NCBI RefSeq assembly: GCF_900199705.1
Contig: NZ_LT904908.1
Span: 1,137,096-1,201,095, forward strand
Length of the DNA stretch: 64,000 nucleotides
Direction of reading: 5' to 3'
From: Collinsella provencensis
GTDB lineage: Bacteria; Actinomycetota; Coriobacteriia; Coriobacteriales; Coriobacteriaceae
Position 1 is the first letter of the stretch. The number at the start of each line of letters is the position of its first letter. Positions 62,301 to 64,000 of this stretch are shown piece after piece. Both the position numbers and the translations under genes were made by a program. The notes beneath the pieces are model-generated. The model was not told the DNA's origin. It did not search any database and saw only the letters and a list, made by a program, of their open reading frames with translations.

Positions 62301-63116
62301 AAGAGCATAGAAACCCCCGTGAGCCAAGGAGATTACGATGCGAAGCTCAACGTTTGGTATATGACTAACTCCTCGGCTGGGGATTCGGCGAAAAGCGGGG
62401 CGATAAGCGCGACAGCATCCGATGGGCATGAAAACCCCTGGCTTTTTGGAATGGAGACGGCACATCCTTTAGATGCGGGAGGCAGAGCACTTTCTTATAC
62501 GGGTTGGAAACTTTGGGCTGCAGACGTTCCAACGAATGAGTCGGTTGAATTACCCGTGGAAGATCTCGGATTGCAGGAAGGAGAACGAGTAGTTGCGATT
62601 CGATTTGAATACGGGTGTGTAAGCGAGGACTTCACGACACGAGCAGACGACTGGGGGCGCGAGGACATCAAAGACGCCCATGACGACAGCGAGAACATCG
62701 GCGATCTGAAGCGCGGTGACGAGGAATCTGATGCGTTGCTCTTCCCTGCGATACTGCACATGCGGGTAACCGATTCTTACGCGGCGGGAACAACGTTGGA
62801 GAACTGTGCTCAAATCGACATCTTCCGAAATGGCGGTGGGGAAAAACTTGAGGCACACGATTCCGACCGCGTTGAACAGACCGCGGGAAGCAAGGATACC
62901 CCTGTCTCCCCTCTGGTGAAAATGCCGAAAACAGGTGACATTGCACGGTTTTCCGTGGGTGTTGTGTTGACAGCCGCCGTAATAGCAATCGCCGCCGGCT
63001 TTATACATAAAACCAGCGGCGAAAAAACTCGTAGAAACGGCCTCGTTCCATATTGGAATGGGAGCAAGAGCAAATCTAGAACTCGACTGTCTCCCCGGAG
63101 GAACCAAAATCGGTGA
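59397..63116 (+). CDS. SpaA-repeat sortase-anchored surface protein
   Basis: 1,239 residues. Signal peptide (about 15-43, MLGVLLAALLLAPGAAPDAA). Then at least seven SpaA/prealbumin-like repeats, each opening LEGAxYxL or similar and ending in (F)VET(K)APxGYxL, for example IVETKAPLGYKLD and FVETKAPDGYVLD. A last domain of about 300 residues (from IGGAIDKRQEI) precedes MPKTGD and a hydrophobic helix. After the helix come 35 or so more basic residues, longer than a normal sorting tail, and the end overlaps the convergent small gene by 41 bases. Start at 59397 with GGAGG. A wall-bound adhesin or pilin-like protein; no sortase gene lies in the window. Confidence 0.88.
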   Translation: MTRILRPSPVDSIDLQSKLLRMLGVLLAALLLAPGAAPDAAFAGQTIDFPNGGHAQLADDGSIIGTCQLTGGRVTLEDGYRGTIVMPDGSRVQAGCYEAYSGNPNHSLYPGPCDGTYSFKATKRGTGYFVLVYSQNAAGPAVGVVVSEPPAGYTYQRTYGENWTPKIIVSVAFRKSSSDPNFTEALNDYSLSGATYDIYDAETNSKIATITTDASGKATCKLTSGRRYYAVETVAPSGYVLNDKRVSFTAGDKTVDLADEPMRVEVALRKTDSATGGAAQRGATLEGAVYKLVDSRGKTQNATTDAEGRARFSAIPLGPFTIVETKAPLGYKLDTTVHTYQVDASAQHEGGLVSLSLESDFADDVVAFDVELAKYKEDPNAEEGGVRWPAQGVQFQIISKTTDEVVATLTTDEYGFARTSDDAWYGDGTRPDGVKGSLPFDSKGYLVREVASTVPDGYEQMEDFTIDASEQVDGVRLKYIIENKTPAARLQIVKTDALSGQTVPLAGFSFRILTEDGEPITQNEWYPNHVKLDTFTTDDSGCTTLPEQLVPGTYLVEEVKAQPPYLLAGKPHKVKLRAEGGNVAVVRFGDEQATGTAGIHKTDANTGKVLEGAVYDVVSCGTVVAPDGTVQAVENEVLGSVSTDETGVATIEDLPLGRGKATYAFVETKAPDGYVLDATPHEFTLEYVDGNTAVVEAHVDATNAPTEIVVKKTECGSGTPLEGVSFQLVQVPSDGNDEKSDGLTQTTDSKGIARWTHLAPGNYSFVETETQSGYVLDNQTRVIEIDEQGTALYEGVDADELNVENDFTKVDLSKRDITNEEELAGAHLVLLNDKEEVVDHWVSEAAPHRIDRLAPGTYTLKEERTPSTHDVAEDVTFTVEQTGELQIATMYDTPIEIGGAIDKRQEIAQPTAANTFANGDGKNRAETHDSDLGEYSYSLDYKNDSNTWVDELTVTDTLTCCESGLASLKSIETPVSQGDYDAKLNVWYMTNSSAGDSAKSGAISATASDGHENPWLFGMETAHPLDAGGRALSYTGWKLWAADVPTNESVELPVEDLGLQEGERVVAIRFEYGCVSEDFTTRADDWGREDIKDAHDDSENIGDLKRGDEESDALLFPAILHMRVTDSYAAGTTLENCAQIDIFRNGGGEKLEAHDSDRVEQTAGSKDTPVSPLVKMPKTGDIARFSVGVVLTAAVIAIAAGFIHKTSGEKTRRNGLVPYWNGSKSKSRTRLSPRRNQNR

Positions 63117-63291
63117 ACGAAACGTTGTTTTGCTCGGACGCAACTCTCTCGGCACGAACATCATCAGGCGTTGACCACTTCACGCCCAGAAAATACGCCA
63201 AACCAAAACCAAGCACTACGGCAACAGCGGCTCCGATGAGATAGGCAACCCAATGTTCCTTGATATACGAAAACACGCCATTTTTTGCCAT
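63076..63291 (-). CDS. Small single-helix membrane protein
   Basis: 71 residues: short cytosolic start (MAKNGVFSYIKEHWV), one membrane helix (AYLIGAAVAVVLGFGLAYFL) and a 35-residue polar tail. No family recognised. Start at 63291 follows AGGTGG and is seven bases past the peptidase stop, so it is coupled to that gene. Its 3-prime end overlaps the adhesin gene on the other strand by 41 bases. Confidence 0.7.
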   Translation of the reverse strand: MAKNGVFSYIKEHWVAYLIGAAVAVVLGFGLAYFLGVKWSTPDDVRAERVASEQNNVSFTDFGSSGETVEF

Positions 63292-63298
63292 GATCCAC

Positions 63299-64000
63299 CT
63301 ACGAACGACGAATGACTTCGGTTACGACGTCAGAAACGACCGCGATGTTTTCAAGATCGACGTTGTAAGGTTGATCGTCCTCGGTGTGAGACAGGGCGAA
63401 TCCCGCTGCGTCGACGCCTGCGAGGGTGAGGGAACGGAGGCTCATGTCCATGGCAACATGCGCGTCAGTTGTGACGTAAGGCATGTCCACCGTACCGTAC
63501 TGGTGATGGAAGTCTGCGGAAACACGTTGGACGAGCTTCGTGATGCGCTTATCGCCCTTGAGGACGCGGCGCTCTCCCTCAGTTGACAGCGCGGCGATTT
63601 GTCCGGCGCCCACACTCTCGAGGTTGATAAGGAACACTCCGCGCAACTGAGCACGGTGTGCGTCGAGGAAGGCGCGGATGCCCGCGTGGTCGTTTTCAGA
63701 CGCACCCGTGGCGACAAACCAGATGTCGTGACCGAGCAGTTCATCGTCGCCCATATCGGCAATGGCCTCGCGGAGCTCGTCTTCACTTGCACCATCCAAA
63801 CCGGTGGCGCCACCCTTCCAACCGTCGTCGTCGAAGTTATCCCACGAGCCGATGTCGCTGCCCGCGCGTTTGGCATCGAAGCTGTCGTCAACGCCAAGCC
63901 ACTCACCCATGCTGTCGTCTTTCTTCTTCTTGCGACCGAACAGGCGCGACAGACCACCGCGACGCTTCTCGGGCTCGGGGGTGGGAGCAGAGATGGTTTC
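63299..64000 (-). CDS. M28-family metallopeptidase, partial (5-prime end outside window)
   Basis: 234 residues of the C-terminal part are visible; the frame is open to the window edge. After a disordered, charged stretch (APTPEPEKRRGGLSRLFGRK) come M28 features: DIWFVATGASENDHAG, in which the Glu could be the general base or a zinc ligand, VFLINLESVGAG, and the late His in ALSHTEDDQPYNVDLENI. Family members are zinc amino- or carboxypeptidases. The N-terminal zinc ligands lie outside the window. Probably membrane-anchored, but that cannot be seen here. Confidence 0.75.
   Translation of the reverse strand, partial: ETISAPTPEPEKRRGGLSRLFGRKKKKDDSMGEWLGVDDSFDAKRAGSDIGSWDNFDDDGWKGGATGLDGASEDELREAIADMGDDELLGHDIWFVATGASENDHAGIRAFLDAHRAQLRGVFLINLESVGAGQIAALSTEGERRVLKGDKRITKLVQRVSADFHHQYGTVDMPYVTTDAHVAMDMSLRSLTLAGVDAAGFALSHTEDDQPYNVDLENIAVVSDVVTEVIRRS

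Noticed and set aside
50270-63116. Complete pilus locus with sortase
   Set aside because: Two sortase-anchored proteins are near each other but no sortase or shared operon is present; they are divergent single genes.

Overview
The window looks like chromosomal DNA of a high-GC Gram-positive gut actinobacterium. The class Coriobacteriia, and a Collinsella-like genome within it, fits best. This is an inference from GC-rich coding, an LTA-synthase-type enzyme, a mannose-type PTS, several sortase-anchored SpaA/FctA-type surface proteins and no outer-membrane genes. No marker gene settles the species.

Layout. 1-2,043: non-coding DNA with small inverted repeats, initiator tRNA-fMet and a HAD phosphatase. 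2,044-12,177: rlmKL, kup, a nuclease-like gene bracketed by two near-identical palindromic repeats, a nitroreductase and a large LTA-synthase-like enzyme. 12,408-14,507: a GntR(YtrA)-ABC operon with a palindromic operator. 14,776-25,696: YqeY, a PpiC-type foldase, purN/purM, a btpA-IIB-IIC-IID sugar PTS operon with a divergent HutC-type regulator, purF and a small membrane protein. 26,211-33,107: phosphoglucomutase, pyridoxamine kinase and a Nudix-ABC exporter-membrane protein operon. 33,242-39,740: purD, purA, dnaB and the rpsF-ssb-rpsR-rplI operon. 40,121-50,012: a DUF4013 protein, a UPF0126/TRIC channel, two tRNA-Ser, purB, a two-component system, a DUF4342 protein, Sir2, tRNA-Gly and an XRE regulator. 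50,270-63,116: two very large sortase-anchored adhesins on either side of a decayed alcohol dehydrogenase/flavodoxin pair. The end holds a small membrane protein and a partial M28 peptidase.

Functionally this is mostly housekeeping: six purine genes (purN, M, F, D, A, B), replication and ribosomal genes, and carbon uptake. The accessory interest lies in the gaps and in the adhesin region.

Main observations. (i) A dispersed family of about 140-150 bp palindromic elements has variable arms, but an internal GAGTAGAC box sits 22-23 nt before a GCAGGTA box in seven of eight copies. (ii) Two direct copies of one subtype bracket a PD-(D/E)xK/AbiEi-like gene. (iii) The giant FctA/vWA adhesin is split from its signal peptide by a single in-frame TAG codon. 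(iv) A microhomology deletion fuses a flavodoxin to an alcohol dehydrogenase out of frame. (v) Two perfectly complementary, interleaved stems between that fusion and the SpaA adhesin predict an H-type pseudoknot. (vi) The RlmL half of RlmKL lacks its NPPY motif. (vii) DnaA-box-like sites cluster upstream of dnaB.
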